Below are positions 1-6,791 of a stretch of DNA of 22,414 nucleotides, one piece after another (position 1 is the stretch's first letter; each line of letters starts with the position of its first letter). The notes beneath the pieces were generated by a model. The model was not told where the DNA came from. It searched no databases and was given only the letters and a program-made list of their open reading frames with translations. A program made the position numbers and the translations under genes. The DNA is from Holophagaceae bacterium UBA1801 (GTDB lineage: Bacteria; Acidobacteriota; Holophagae; Holophagales; Holophagaceae), in NCBI GenBank assembly GCA_002319925.1, contig DCFP01000125.1:1-22414 (forward strand). Direction: 5' to 3'.

Positions 1-585
1 TTCTTCAAGCAGAACTTCGAGAAGGTCGGCGGCAAGGTCGTGGTCGAGGTGAGCTACACCTCGGGCGAGAAGGATTTCCGCGCCCCCCTCACCAAACTGA
101 AGGCCGCCACCCCGGACGTGGTCTTCATCCCGGCCTACTACAACGACGTGGCCCTGATCGCCAAGCAGGCGCGTGACCTAGGCATCAAGCAGATCCTCCT
201 GGGCGGCGACGGATGGCCCTCGGAAAACCTCATCCCCCTGGCGGGCAAGGCGCTGGAAGGCTGTATGTTCATCAACCACCTGGACATGGACGCTCCGACC
301 GCCAAGCCGATCAAGGACGAGTACAAGCAGAAGTTCGGCAAGAATCCCGAGCTGAACGCCTACATGGTGCACGACGCTCTCCTGATGGTCACCGACGCCA
401 TGCAGCGCGCCAAGTCCGTGGATCCCGTCGCCATCCAGAAAGCGCTCCTGACGACCGATATCCAGGGCGTGACCGGCCACATCAAGATCGGCCCCCAGCA
501 CGACCCCATCGGCAAGGACGCCTGGATCATCAAGATCGTGGGCCCCGACATGAAGTTCCTGGAAAAATTCTCCGTGGCGAACTGA
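1..585 (+). CDS. Branched-chain amino acid-type ABC transporter substrate-binding protein (3' part)
   Basis: The reading frame is open from base 1 to the TGA at 583-585, so only the last 194 residues are present. Family members are usually about 370-400 residues. The protein resembles LivK/LivJ-type type I periplasmic binding proteins: it has the second-lobe pattern around 'PDVVFIPAYYNDVALIAKQ', then 'GGDGW', then 'GHIKIGPQHDP' near the C-terminus, a position where this family commonly has 'G..F...GD'. The role would be extracytoplasmic capture of a branched-chain amino acid or a related small molecule such as an amide or urea for an ABC importer. The ligand cannot be read from this half. No permease or ATPase genes follow; a strong terminator lies 17 bases downstream, so this is the last gene of its transcript. 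Any partner genes would be upstream, outside the window. Confidence 0.88.
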   Translation, partial: FFKQNFEKVGGKVVVEVSYTSGEKDFRAPLTKLKAATPDVVFIPAYYNDVALIAKQARDLGIKQILLGGDGWPSENLIPLAGKALEGCMFINHLDMDAPTAKPIKDEYKQKFGKNPELNAYMVHDALLMVTDAMQRAKSVDPVAIQKALLTTDIQGVTGHIKIGPQHDPIGKDAWIIKIVGPDMKFLEKFSVAN

Positions 586-602
586 CGGAGATCGAACAAC
601 TC

Positions 603-647
603 GGAGGCCGGAACGCATCCTCGGGGCGTTCCGGCCTCCTGGTTTTT
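603..647 (+). terminator. Rho-independent terminator
   Basis: A perfect 14-bp stem (603-616 with 626-639, arm GGAGGCCGGAACGC) encloses a 9-base loop. A run of five T follows at 643-647. It directly follows the substrate-binding protein gene and should end that transcript. Confidence 0.95.
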
Positions 648-694
648 AGGGTTGAATCGCTTGATACCGGTTAGCACCCATCCTGAAAAGGTTC

Positions 695-773
695 ACCACC
701 AAGTTCACCAAGGAATGCAATCGCAGCTGACTTTTCCTGGTGCTCTTGAGGCGCTCTTGGTGCTCTTGGTGGT
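695..773. repeat. Imperfect inverted repeat of CACCAAG units
   Basis: The left arm has ACCACCAAG (695-703) and CACCAAG (706-712). The right arm has CTTGGTG (756-762) and CTTGGTGGT (765-773). The arms pair over 16 bases with a 2-base internal mismatch around a 43-base centre. ATGCAAT (715-721) and ATTGCAT (774-780) form a further complementary pair offset from the main stem. The centre holds extra partial units such as CTGGTGCTCTTGAGG. It encodes nothing I can see. It could be a dispersed intergenic repeat, but only one copy lies in this window. Confidence 0.6.
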
Positions 774-800
774 ATTGCATTTTTCTGCTTGAAAGCGGAT

Positions 801-809
801 TGGTATAAG
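801..809 (+). promoter_or_regulatory. Candidate extended -10 promoter for the GYF_2 gene
   Basis: TGG followed by TATAAG fits the extended -10 pattern (TGn-TATAAT). The -35 region at 781-786 (TTTTCT, 17-base spacer) is poor, as expected for extended -10 promoters. Transcription would start near 816, leaving a leader of about 50 bases. The gene has a GAGG ribosome site 7 bases before its ATG. Confidence 0.4.
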
Positions 810-867
810 TCATTGACGGCTGCGCTTCCTTCCGTCAGATTGTCTGCATTCCAATCGAGGTTGAGAC

Positions 868-1611
868 ATGAGCACGCTCTGGCACTACATCCAGAATGGG
901 AATTCCCAGGGCCCCGTTCCCGAAGAACAGCTGCAAGGCCTCCTGAGCGCAGGCACGCTGCGGCCCACGGACCTCGTCTGGCGTGAAGGCATGGGCAATT
1001 GGACAGCGATACAGGAACTCCCCGAACTGGCGCGGCCCGTAGCTCCACCCATCCAGCCAGTGGCTCCGCCCATCCAGCCACCGGCCCTCGCGCCGGTGCC
1101 GGCACCCGTTCCAGTGAATCCCTACGTCGCTCCCCAGGCCAATGTGGCGGCACCGATCCTCCAAGCGCCAGCTCAGATTCCTGGTTCGGTCTCAGAGGAT
1201 GCCGTGGAGTATCTGCGCAAGACCAAGCCATGGGTGCGGTTCCTGGCGATCCTCGGCATCATCGGGATGATCCTGATGGTGCTGGGCGGCATCGCCATGG
1301 TGGTCATCGGCGGCTCCGCCTTCCATTATGTCGGTGGTCTGCCCATGCGCATCGGCATGGCTCTCGTCTACATTGTCCTGGCCATTCTGTATTTCCCGCC
1401 GCTCCTCTTCCTGAACCGCTATGCCAGCCGCATCGGCGATCTCGTGAACGATCATTCCACCGAGAGCCTGGAAGCGGCGCTGCGGGCCCAGAAATCCTTC
1501 TGGAAGTATGTAGGCGTTTTCACGCTGATCCTCATGGGCGTCTACGCCCTCGTGCTCATCGGGTTCCTTGTAACCGCCCTGGTCATGGGCATGGGCAAGG
1601 GAGTCCTGTAA
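868..1611 (+). CDS. GYF_2-domain membrane protein with DUF5362-like C-terminus
   Basis: 247 residues. Residues 4-53 form a GYF_2 (DUF4339) domain, recognisable from 'WHYIQNGNSQGPVPEEQL', 'GTLRPTDLVWREGM' and the 'NWTAI' end. This fold is thought to bind proline-rich peptides. Residues 55-107 are a Pro/Ala-rich linker containing the seven-residue unit VAPPIQP twice in tandem. The C-terminal part has three predicted membrane spans (about 122-148, 161-183 and 213-240) and resembles the DUF5362 family. The order GYF_2, linker, membrane domain is a common bacterial arrangement with no assigned function. The start is supported by GAGG 7 bases upstream. It stands alone between a terminator upstream and a convergent chemoreceptor gene. 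Confidence 0.8.
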   Translation: MSTLWHYIQNGNSQGPVPEEQLQGLLSAGTLRPTDLVWREGMGNWTAIQELPELARPVAPPIQPVAPPIQPPALAPVPAPVPVNPYVAPQANVAAPILQAPAQIPGSVSEDAVEYLRKTKPWVRFLAILGIIGMILMVLGGIAMVVIGGSAFHYVGGLPMRIGMALVYIVLAILYFPPLLFLNRYASRIGDLVNDHSTESLEAALRAQKSFWKYVGVFTLILMGVYALVLIGFLVTALVMGMGKGVL

Positions 1612-1636
1612 CAGGGCCTTCACCCTTTCGATAAGG

Positions 1637-1670
1637 CAAACGAGCGATCCTTGAACGGATCGCTCGTTTG
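1637..1670 (+). terminator. Terminator hairpin between convergent genes
   Basis: A perfect 14-bp stem pairs 1637-1650 with 1657-1670 around a 6-base loop. On the plus strand it is followed by TCTTCT, a weak T-rich tail. On the minus strand the flank is not T-rich, so it probably serves the GYF_2 gene mainly. Confidence 0.8.
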
Positions 1671-1685
1671 TCTTCTGGCGGGGCA

Positions 1686-3170
1686 TCAGATCTTGTACCG
1701 AGCCACGTGGGCCGTCAGGCCATCGGCGACCTTCGCCAGCTCGCCTGCGGTGCGGACGATCTCCTCGACCGTGGCGGCCAGTTCATGGCTCGCGGAAACG
1801 TTGCGCTCGATTTCCTTGTTCGTGCCTTCCACATGGGCGCGCACCTCGGTGCCCGTGGTCGCCTGCTGCTTCATGGCCTCGGAAATGCCCTGGAAATTCC
1901 GGGCGAGATTCTCGATGTGGTTGCGAATCGATTTGAGGGATTCGACGCTGTGGAAGACGGTCTTTCCGCCCTGCTCCACACTCACGTCCACCTCCCGGAT
2001 GAGGGCCTGGATCTCCTGGGTGGCCGCGCCGCTGCGCTCAGCCAGTTTCCGCACTTCCTCTGCCACGACCGAAAACCCCTTGCCCAACTCGCCTGCCTTG
2101 GCGGCTTCGATGGCGGCGTTCAAGGAGAGCAGGTTGGTCTGGTCGGCGATCTCGTGAACGACGCCGACAGCCTGCGCCATGCGCTTGGTGGCATCGCGGA
2201 TCGTGTCCATGGCTCCGGCTGTCGCCGTGCCAGCCTGGGCGCCATCCCGGGAAATGTCCACCGCTTGACTGGCTCTTCCAGAGGATTCACCCAAGCGAGT
2301 GCCCATCTCGTTGATCAGCGTGGCGAGCCGATCCATGTCGGCGATGACGCCCATCATGCTCTGACGCTGATTCTCGTTGCCCTTGGCGATCTCAGCGGTG
2401 GTCAACTGCATCTGTTCGGCCGTGGCGCTCAGCTCCGCAGAACCGCTGGCCACGTTGTCGGCCTCCCCCGCCAGGTTCTTCACGATTCCATGGAACTGAT
2501 CCGTCACGATGTTGAAGTAGTGAGCGCTCTCCCCGAATTCATCCGTGCGCTTCTCGTCCAGCTTGCGCGTGAGGTCGGCATCGTTGCCGGTCATGGAGTG
2601 CAGGGCATCCCGGAACTTGTGGAGGGGCTGGATCACTGTGACCCCCACCACCAGCGAGAGCACCAGGATGAGCACGATATCGAGCACCACGATCTCGACG
2701 ATTAACAAGAGGAGACTGCTTCGGAAAGACTCGTTCACGTAGCGGGCGGTGAGAAACACTTGTGTCTCACCCAGATCCCTCTGGGTGCCACTGTCGTTGT
2801 AGGTAAGCTTGACTGCCCTCTTCAACGCGCCCGAATGATCCGAGGACGTGTCCTTCATTACCGGCTTGCCGTCCTTATCCCGTTCCATGACGGCAACGGT
2901 GCCCTTCGTCCCTATGACCGCGATCGCTTCGATCTCAGGCGCCACCATTTCTCCCTGAAGGACGTTGCCGATCTGGGTGTTGTCGACATTCCAGACGGGT
3001 GTAGGGAGGTTGGTGGCTAGGCGTGATTCCGTCGCTATGGCCTGGGATTCCAAACGTTTGTTCAAATCGCGCCTTGCCAGCAGGGATGAAATGATCCCCA
3101 ACACGAGCAGGAGCACGCTAACGGTCAAGATGATGCTGACGTTCAGGCGCTTTGCAACGCTGGTGGCCAT
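1686..3170 (-). CDS. Methyl-accepting chemotaxis protein
   Basis: 494 residues from the ATG at 3168-3170, chosen because AAGGA lies 7 bases upstream and the first membrane span follows immediately; the frame is open further upstream without support. Order of parts: TM1 about 10-31; a short extracytoplasmic sensor region about 32-150 of no family I recognise; TM2 about 151-178; a HAMP linker about 180-232; then the cytoplasmic coiled-coil signalling domain. The kinase-contact hairpin is clear at 339-380 ('EIADQTNLL..LNAAIEAAKAGE' followed by 'GFSVVAEEVRKLAERS'). It should cluster with CheA/CheW and bias motility or a related output. No che genes are nearby, so it is an orphan receptor. There is no C-terminal CheR-tethering pentapeptide; the protein ends '..HVARYKI'. 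The ligand is unknown. Confidence 0.93.
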   Translation of the reverse strand: MATSVAKRLNVSIILTVSVLLLVLGIISSLLARRDLNKRLESQAIATESRLATNLPTPVWNVDNTQIGNVLQGEMVAPEIEAIAVIGTKGTVAVMERDKDGKPVMKDTSSDHSGALKRAVKLTYNDSGTQRDLGETQVFLTARYVNESFRSSLLLLIVEIVVLDIVLILVLSLVVGVTVIQPLHKFRDALHSMTGNDADLTRKLDEKRTDEFGESAHYFNIVTDQFHGIVKNLAGEADNVASGSAELSATAEQMQLTTAEIAKGNENQRQSMMGVIADMDRLATLINEMGTRLGESSGRASQAVDISRDGAQAGTATAGAMDTIRDATKRMAQAVGVVHEIADQTNLLSLNAAIEAAKAGELGKGFSVVAEEVRKLAERSGAATQEIQALIREVDVSVEQGGKTVFHSVESLKSIRNHIENLARNFQGISEAMKQQATTGTEVRAHVEGTNKEIERNVSASHELAATVEEIVRTAGELAKVADGLTAHVARYKI

Positions 3171-3525
3171 GGGAGGATCCTTGTCAAAGCAAAGAAGTTG
3201 ATCCGGCGGAACTCCTCGCGGAGTTCGCCGCTGCGTCATGTCAGAGGCTGGTGCTTCGTTCGGTTCGGCGGCTTCGGCCGGGCTTCGGGGTCAACGGGGA
3301 GTTTCCAAATAGCGCTCCCGCACTGCCAATTCGAATATCGCCGAGGGTTATTGAACTTCGTCTCTCTACCCGCCGCCGGAACCCCAAGGAACTGGCTCGC
3401 CAACCGGTTCATCTTGTTTCCTTCCTCGGCGGAAAATGCACGGTCCACGTGGTTGTGAAACTGCATCCTCCCTTCATCGGAGCGGGTCAGCCCAACCTTT
3501 ACTCCTATTCATTTTTTCAACCTTG
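3171..3525. other. Intergenic region upstream of the chemoreceptor
   Basis: About 355 bases with no convincing gene. It holds a near-perfect hairpin in the chemoreceptor leader (3204-3215 with 3220-3230, one unpaired base, loop TCGC). It also holds a possible minus-strand ORF of 58 codons (3236-3412) with AAGGA 6 bases before its ATG. That peptide has no recognisable domain and I do not call it a gene. The 3513-3530 stretch is a small AT palindrome (TTTTTCAA/TTGAAAAA). I could not find a good sigma70 or FliA promoter for the chemoreceptor. Confidence 0.5.
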
Positions 3526-3565
3526 AAAAATTGACGGTCCAGGGCAAACCGAGGCCTCAATTTTT
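3526..3565 (-). terminator. AT-rich hairpin, probable terminator of the MocR gene
   Basis: AAAAATTGA (3526-3534) pairs with TCAATTTTT (3557-3565), so the arm overlaps the stop codon at 3557-3559. Read on the minus strand the hairpin ends in a T run, and a second small palindrome follows (3513-3530). It fits a terminator for the leftward gene. The loop is long (22 bases), which lowers confidence. Confidence 0.45.
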
Positions 3566-4996
3566 CCTGGCCAGCAGGTTCTTCACCACCTTCCCCAGCC
3601 GGGCGATGTCTACCTCCGCCTTGTCCGACCAGCAGGCCGCGTTCAGGCGGATGAAATCGTCGAACTTGTGGGTGGGCGAGAAGATGTAGCCGGGCGCGAT
3701 GGCGATGAAGGCCTTCAGTGCTTCCTGATAGAGCCGCATGGAGGCCAGCTTCTCGGGCAGCTGCACCCACAGGACGAACCCGCCGCCCGGCTCGGTGATC
3801 CGCGTGCCTTCCGGAAAATGCGTGAGGATGGCCTGGGACATGAGCATGACCTTCTGGGCGTAGGCCCGGCGGATCTTCCGGAGGTGCGCGTCGTAGCCAC
3901 CGCTATCCAGAAACCGGGCGATGGTCAACTGGGGCAGCACTGAGGTGCGAATGTTCAAGGCGTACTTGGCGCATTGGACTTCTCGGTAGTACTTGCCCGG
4001 AGCGACCCAGCCGATGCGAAATCCGCTGGAGACGTCCTTGGAGAAGGAGGTGCAGAGCATCACCAGGCCTTCGTTATCGTAGGACTTGGCGACCCGGGGC
4101 CGATGATCGCCGAAAAAGAGTTCGCCATTGATGTCGTCCTCGATGAGGGGAATGCCGCGGCTGCTCAGGATCTCCAGCAGCTCGCGCTTGTCGTCGTCCT
4201 CGATAAGGCTGCCGGTGGGGTTGCTAAAATTGGTCATGGCCACCACGGCCTTCACCGGGTGGTTCTCCACGGCGAAACGCAGGGCCTCCAGGCTCATGCC
4301 TTTCCGGGGGTGGGAGGGAATCTCCAATGCACGAAGATGCCGCGCTTCCAAAGCCAGTAGGATGCCGAAGTAGGTGGGCGATTCGATGGCCACCAAATCC
4401 CCTGGATCGCAGACCGCCTGGAGGCAGAGCGATAGGGCCTCCGTGCAGCCCGCGGTGATGATGATCTCATCGGGGGCGATATCGCAGCCGAAGCCGAAGG
4501 CCCGCTGGGCCACCTGGATCCGAAGATCCTCGCTGCCCTCCACGGCCTCACCCAGGTGATGGGAGAACTTGCCGTCCCGGGCCAGCTCCGCCAGGATCCG
4601 GTTGAGCTTCGAGGTGGGCAGCAGGTTGGGATCCGGCAGGGCCGCGCCGAACTGGGCGTAGTCCAGGTTCAGCGTGTCGTGGATGAGTCGCATTGAGACC
4701 TCGTCGATGCTGACGTTCGTGGGGTCTCCCTGCAGGGGTTCGAACTCGGGCTCGGGCACCTGTTTCCGGGGCTGCAGTTTCACGTAGTAGCCGGATTGGG
4801 GGCGGGCCTCGATGACGCCTCGGTTCTCCAGATACTGATAGGCCTGCAGGACCGTCGAGAAGCTGATATCCCGCTGAATGCTGGACTCGCGGATGGAGGG
4901 AATCCGGGTGCCCACGGGGAAGGTGCCAGACCGGATCTGTTCCTCCAAGTCCTGTGCGAAACGCTCGTACAGCGGGATCTTCTTGGCGTCTCTCAT
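3557..4996 (-). CDS. MocR-type regulator (GntR HTH plus class I aminotransferase domain)
   Basis: 479 residues. The ATG at 4994-4996 is preferred over one 24 bases upstream because GGGGAG lies 7 bases before it. Residues 8-75 are a GntR winged helix ('GTRIPSIRESS', 'STVLQAYQYLENRGVIEARPQSGYYV'). After a linker, residues about 105-479 form a fold type I aminotransferase domain with 'NPTGSL' (259-264), 'IEDDING' (285-291) and the PLP lysine K320 in 'SFSKDVSSGFRIGW'. In MocR proteins this domain usually senses PLP or an amino compound rather than catalysing transamination. It is divergent from the DUF2917 gene (5212-5502) across an AT-rich spacer with repeated half-sites, so it probably controls that gene and itself. 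The lysine-containing motif is intact, unlike in the second MocR protein at 13000. Confidence 0.9.
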   Translation of the reverse strand: MRDAKKIPLYERFAQDLEEQIRSGTFPVGTRIPSIRESSIQRDISFSTVLQAYQYLENRGVIEARPQSGYYVKLQPRKQVPEPEFEPLQGDPTNVSIDEVSMRLIHDTLNLDYAQFGAALPDPNLLPTSKLNRILAELARDGKFSHHLGEAVEGSEDLRIQVAQRAFGFGCDIAPDEIIITAGCTEALSLCLQAVCDPGDLVAIESPTYFGILLALEARHLRALEIPSHPRKGMSLEALRFAVENHPVKAVVAMTNFSNPTGSLIEDDDKRELLEILSSRGIPLIEDDINGELFFGDHRPRVAKSYDNEGLVMLCTSFSKDVSSGFRIGWVAPGKYYREVQCAKYALNIRTSVLPQLTIARFLDSGGYDAHLRKIRRAYAQKVMLMSQAILTHFPEGTRITEPGGGFVLWVQLPEKLASMRLYQEALKAFIAIAPGYIFSPTHKFDDFIRLNAACWSDKAEVDIARLGKVVKNLLARKN

Positions 4997-5035
4997 ACTC
5001 GTGCTCCCCATCGGAACCAATCACCATCATGGTTA

Positions 5036-5142
5036 CCTAACAGAATTCAGAAATCCATAACAGTTGGAAGAACATTTTTGGAAACAATTAAATTGTTTTC
5101 AAACTGTTATGGTCATAATTTTTATTTTCTGCCTCTGTTATG
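5036..5142. promoter_or_regulatory. Operator cluster: CATAACAG half-sites and AT-rich palindrome
   Basis: CATAACAGTT (5056-5065) and AACTGTTATG (5102-5111) form a perfect 10-bp inverted repeat. Outer half-sites lie at 5036-5043 (CCTAACAG, one mismatch) and 5135-5142 (CTGTTATG, exact), offset by 20 and 31 bases from the inner pair, close to two and three helical turns. Between the inner arms, 5077-5103 is a nearly perfect 27-base palindrome centred on 5090. The layout suits a dimeric regulator with several contacts; the divergent MocR protein is the obvious candidate. Confidence 0.7.
5093..5121 (+). promoter_or_regulatory. Candidate promoter of the DUF2917 gene
   Basis: TTGTTT (5093-5098) and TAATTT (5116-5121) are separated by 17 bases. 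The -35 box overlaps the right half of the 27-base palindrome and the spacer contains the AACTGTTATG half-site, so a protein bound there would affect polymerase directly. Both boxes are imperfect. Confidence 0.35.
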
Positions 5143-5211
5143 TCGACCAATCTAGTCCTACATTTCTAGTGCAGGCAAACGAAGAACCCCGCCGCCAACA
5201 AGGAGAACACC

Positions 5212-5502
5212 ATGAGCACCTATGCAATGAAGCTCACCACTTTCAGTCGCCCCGAGAAGACCAAGAACATCCCCACCATCGGCCTCGTCAAGTCCAACAA
5301 GGTCGTCGCCCTCTCCAATCTCACCGGCCGAGCCGTCCGTTGCACTTCCGGCCACCTGTGGATCACCCTCGAGAACGATGTGATGGACCACGTGCTCCGC
5401 GCCGGCCAGAGCCTCACCATCCCCACCGAGGGCAAGGTGATCATCAGCGGCCAGGGCGCCTACGCCATCGGTCAGGACACCAAGCTGCCTCTGGCCTCCT
5501 GA
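5212..5502 (+). CDS. DUF2917 family small protein
   Basis: 96 residues starting at the ATG at 5212, with AAGGAG (5200-5205) 6 bases upstream. Residues about 31-90 match the DUF2917 pattern: 'GRAVRCTSGHLWITLENDVMDHVLRAGQSLTIP' then a short beta-rich end, resembling a small cupin-like barrel. There is no signal peptide or membrane span, so it is probably cytoplasmic. Its function is unknown in the family. It is divergent from a MocR regulator and shares the operator-rich spacer with it, so it is the likely target of that regulator. Its last 31 bases overlap the 3' end of the convergent PAP2/phosphatase gene. Confidence 0.82.
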   Translation: MSTYAMKLTTFSRPEKTKNIPTIGLVKSNKVVALSNLTGRAVRCTSGHLWITLENDVMDHVLRAGQSLTIPTEGKVIISGQGAYAIGQDTKLPLAS

Positions 5503-6791
5503 TGAAAATCCATCAGCGCTGATCGGATCTCGGGTCTGATCACGATGCTGGGCCGGATCTCGCGAAGACGCTGGAAGGCGTCCTCCGGGTTCCGGCCCAG
5601 TCCCGTTGAGAGCAGATAGGCCGCCGCCAGGGCCGCGCTGCGGGAATAGCCGATCTTGCAGTGCACATACACCGTTCCAAGATTGCTGTATTCCTGAATG
5701 AAGGCCACGCCATCTTCGAGCTGGGCTTGCGATGGGGCGGTGAGGTCCAACACCGGCATGTTTTTATAGGGGAGCGCCAGGAAGGGCGCCGCCTCGGAAC
5801 TTTCGGCTGTGAGATCCAGAACCGCGACCACGCCTTGGGCGATGGCAGCCCTGGCTTCCGCGTCAGAGAGCCGGCGTCCGATCCAGAGCCCTGGAGCCAC
5901 TTCATCCCACGATCGGCACTGCCGTCTATAGAACCGGAAGGATAGCCAGTGCCCGACCAGAACGGGCGCGAACAGTATGCGCGTGCTCAAGGGCAGGCGC
6001 CCCTCGGCCTTGCGATAGACCGAAGCCCCGAGACCGAAATACCCTGCGGCCACCCAACCCAAGACCGTGGCAGGCCAAAGGAGCCACATTCCCCACGGCC
6101 GGAAGTACCACGCCGCTGACACCAGGATCGCGGCGCTCAAGGCATATCTCCAGCCGACCGTGACGTTCCTGGCTCGGGGTGCGGCTGTTGTTTCAACCCG
6201 GAAGGCATGGAAGCAGATGGCCGCCAGCAGGAAGCCTCCGAGAATATCCATGACTTGATGCTGGTACGTCAGGATCGTGGAGAGACCGATCAAGCTAAAC
6301 CAGGCATGCACCAGCCCACGCTGCCAGCCCTTCGTGTGGCGGGCGTAGTGATCAGCCAGCAGGGTGCGGAAAGCGATATGCAGGGACGGGAACAGATTGT
6401 GGGGCTGATCGAAGGACCGCAGCAGCCCGAACAGAAAGCCATAGACCCCGTCCACGGCAGGTCTCGGGAAACGGGTCGTCAGGGGCAGAGCCAGGAAACA
6501 GCCCGCCGCCACGAGAGTGGCCAGCACCAAGCGTTTCCCCAGCACATCCAGCTCCCGCCGGGATGTGCAAAGGAAGAACGACCCTATGAAAAACAGATCC
6601 AGGGACCAGTACGGAACGATCATCCAGGGCACGAAGGGGATCCGGAGTTCCCACGCAAAGGCCCACGTGCCGACATCCGCCCGCCGGGTGGTGATCCAGT
6701 TGCAGAGGTTGTAGAGCGCGGAAAAAAGCAGCGAACAGCCGGCCATCCAAAGGAAGGTCCGGCGCCAGGAACGGAGTTCAATCCGGTTCAT
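5472..6791 (-). CDS. ynbD: PAP2 / dual-specificity phosphatase fusion, YnbD-like
   Basis: 439 residues. The N-terminal part is a multispan PAP2 domain with 'RFPRP' (107-111), 'PSLH' (135-138) and 'YQHQVMD' (176-182), the last two matching the lipid phosphatase motifs PSxH and HxxxD. Further membrane spans lie near 213-230 and 234-256. From about 295 a dual-specificity/PTP-like domain follows, with catalytic C378 and R384 in 'HCKIGYSR' (CX5R) and a likely general acid D349. E. coli YnbD has the same two-domain make-up. The enzyme probably dephosphorylates a lipid or polyprenyl phosphate at the membrane; the second domain resembles PTPMT1-class enzymes that act on phosphatidylglycerol phosphate. 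Its ATG overlaps the stop of the upstream hydrolase/methyltransferase gene (ATGA), so translation is coupled. Its 3' end overlaps the DUF2917 gene by 31 bases and no terminator is visible. Confidence 0.88.
   Translation of the reverse strand: MNRIELRSWRRTFLWMAGCSLLFSALYNLCNWITTRRADVGTWAFAWELRIPFVPWMIVPYWSLDLFFIGSFFLCTSRRELDVLGKRLVLATLVAAGCFLALPLTTRFPRPAVDGVYGFLFGLLRSFDQPHNLFPSLHIAFRTLLADHYARHTKGWQRGLVHAWFSLIGLSTILTYQHQVMDILGGFLLAAICFHAFRVETTAAPRARNVTVGWRYALSAAILVSAAWYFRPWGMWLLWPATVLGWVAAGYFGLGASVYRKAEGRLPLSTRILFAPVLVGHWLSFRFYRRQCRSWDEVAPGLWIGRRLSDAEARAAIAQGVVAVLDLTAESSEAAPFLALPYKNMPVLDLTAPSQAQLEDGVAFIQEYSNLGTVYVHCKIGYSRSAALAAAYLLSTGLGRNPEDAFQRLREIRPSIVIRPEIRSALMDFHQEARGSLVS

Noticed and set aside
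3311..3329. Possible sigma54 promoter on the minus strand for the chemoreceptor (TGGCAG with GG-N10-GC spacing)
   Set aside because: The -12 element lacks the TTGC pattern and the site is over 130 bases from the start codon; the match is too weak.
3236..3412. Minus-strand ORF of 58 codons upstream of the chemoreceptor with a fair ribosome site
   Set aside because: No recognisable domain, a C-terminus rich in Pro, Arg and Lys, and a GC-rich leader where chance ORFs are common. It is not supported enough to call.
3539..3550. CCAGGGCAAACC resembling the start of a GEMM (cyclic di-GMP) riboswitch
   Set aside because: Only this short core matches. The rest of the aptamer is absent and the following sequence is the end of the MocR gene on the other strand.
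5500..5515. TGATG/CATCA hairpin after the DUF2917 stop as a terminator
   Set aside because: Five base pairs with no T run; it lies within the convergent phosphatase gene.
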